In this document: piece by piece, positions 33,291 through 33,907 of the stretch | How the letters are laid out: every line of letters starts with the position of its first letter | How positions within the stretch are numbered: the first letter of the stretch is position 1 | DNA from: an uncultured Clostridia bacterium | GTDB taxonomy: Bacteria; Bacillota; Clostridia; TANB77; CAG-508 | Direction of reading: 5' to 3' | NCBI GenBank assembly: GCA_944393485.1 | Contig: CALYAJ010000019.1 | Location: forward strand, 1-33,907 | Length of the DNA stretch: 33,907 nt | The notes under the pieces: model-generated | Database searches by the model: none | Told to the model about the DNA's origin: nothing | Seen by the model: only the letters and a program-made list of their open reading frames with translations | Program-made: the position numbers and the translations under genes

Positions 33291-33907
33291 TTTTATTTTT
33301 TTTATTCAAATAATTAAATATTTTTTTATTTAATTATTTATTTTATTAATTAATTTAATTTATTTAATTTTATTTAATTAATTATTTATTTTATTTAATT
33401 TGTTTAATTTTAATTAATTTATTTTATTTATTTTATTTATTTTATTTATTTTTATTTAATTAATTTATTTTAATTTAATTTTTTTATTTTAATTATTTAT
33501 TTAATTTATTTAATTTATTTAATTTATTTAATTTATTTAATTTATTTAATTTATTTAATTTTATTTAATTAATTATTTATTTTATTTAATTTGTTTAATT
33601 TTATTTAATTTATTTTTATTTAATTAATTTATTTTAATTTAATTTTTTTATTTTAATTATTTGAATTTATTTATTTTAATTATTTATTTTATTTAATTAT
33701 TTTAATTCATTTATCTGATTATTTATTTTATTTATTTTAATTTATTATTTTAATTATTTAATTTATTTAATTTTTTTAATTTATTTGTTTATTTTATTTA
33801 ATTAATTTATTTTAATTATTCATTTTAATTATTTATTTTAATTATTCATTTTAATTATTTATTTTAATTATTCATTTTAATTATTTATTTTAATTATTCA
33901 TTTTAAT
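33291..33907. repeat. A/T-only low-complexity tandem repeat region
   Basis: Over 600 bases with only a handful of G or C. T dominates the plus strand. About 33495-33560 is a 9-base unit (ATTTATTTA) repeated about seven times; about 33418-33450 is a TTTTATTTA run; 33810-33907 alternates 13-base units ATTTTAATTATTC and ATTTTAATTATTT (26-base period). A longer block (from 33371 and again from 33562, 191 bases apart) is duplicated, with a 27-base length change further along. No gene. It reaches the window edge. Confidence 0.85.

Noticed and set aside
33291-33907. CRISPR array or coding repeat in the A/T region
   Set aside because: Units are contiguous without spacers, and stop codons occur throughout all frames.

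Overview
The window is a low-G+C chromosomal segment from an endospore-forming Clostridia-type Firmicute, probably an anaerobic gut lineage. The evidence is the strongly AT-biased sequence, standard code use (recR ends in TGA), AGGAGG ribosome sites, sporulation genes (spoIIR, spmA, spmB, a GerMN-domain gene), pyruvate formate-lyase with its activase, and a giant acyl-CoA-dehydratase activase typical of anaerobes. Species cannot be named from the sequence alone. Most of the window is core chromosome. I found no prophage, insertion sequence, CRISPR array or recognisable defence system.

Layout. 1-720: non-coding, with copy A of a three-hairpin repeat and a strong terminator. 721-4524 (-): secreted thioester-type adhesin with four tandem stalk repeats. 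4853-7899 (-): pflB-pflA fermentation operon behind a clear promoter with an operator-like palindrome. 8266-8601 (+): small XRE regulator, tail-to-tail with an S4-domain gene (rqcP-like). 8596-14683 (-): informational block rqcP-like, DUF2651-like membrane protein, truA (apparently frameshifted), recR, ybaB, dnaX, SRP RNA, a membrane-anchored unknown, tadA and a second membrane-anchored unknown. The tadA - SRP RNA - dnaX - ybaB - recR order is the classical Firmicute arrangement. 14718-14794 (-): tRNA-Arg(CCU), divergent from ttcA (+), followed by a second XRE gene. 16339-19494 (-): sugar-phosphate pair (phosphoglucomutase and UDPGP-family pyrophosphorylase), with repeat copies B and C on either side of the mutase gene. 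19586-20905: an unknown gene divergent from spoIIR. 21158-23774 (+): murA, yycJ-like hydrolase, rlmH. 24066-25171 (-): spmA-spmB. 25329-27302: abrB-like gene (+) convergent with trmN6-rsmI (-), the yabB-rsmI-abrB neighbourhood known from Bacillus. 27390-28069: an unannotated 39-residue ORF (+) and a GerMN-domain protein (-). 28390-32700 (+): 1436-residue CoA-dehydratase activase behind a structured leader. 32701-33907: terminator, decayed repeat copy D, then more than 600 bases of almost pure A/T with nested tandem repeats.

How the genes fit together. PFL and its activase carry out anaerobic pyruvate cleavage. The mutase and pyrophosphorylase make a UDP-sugar, and murA starts peptidoglycan synthesis from UDP-GlcNAc. 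truA, tadA, ttcA, trmN6, rsmI and rlmH form an unusually dense set of RNA-modification genes. The most interesting non-standard signals are the three-hairpin intergenic family (four copies, structure kept while sequence varies), the mutually exclusive pairings in the activase leader, the truA frameshift, and the A/T-only end of the window.
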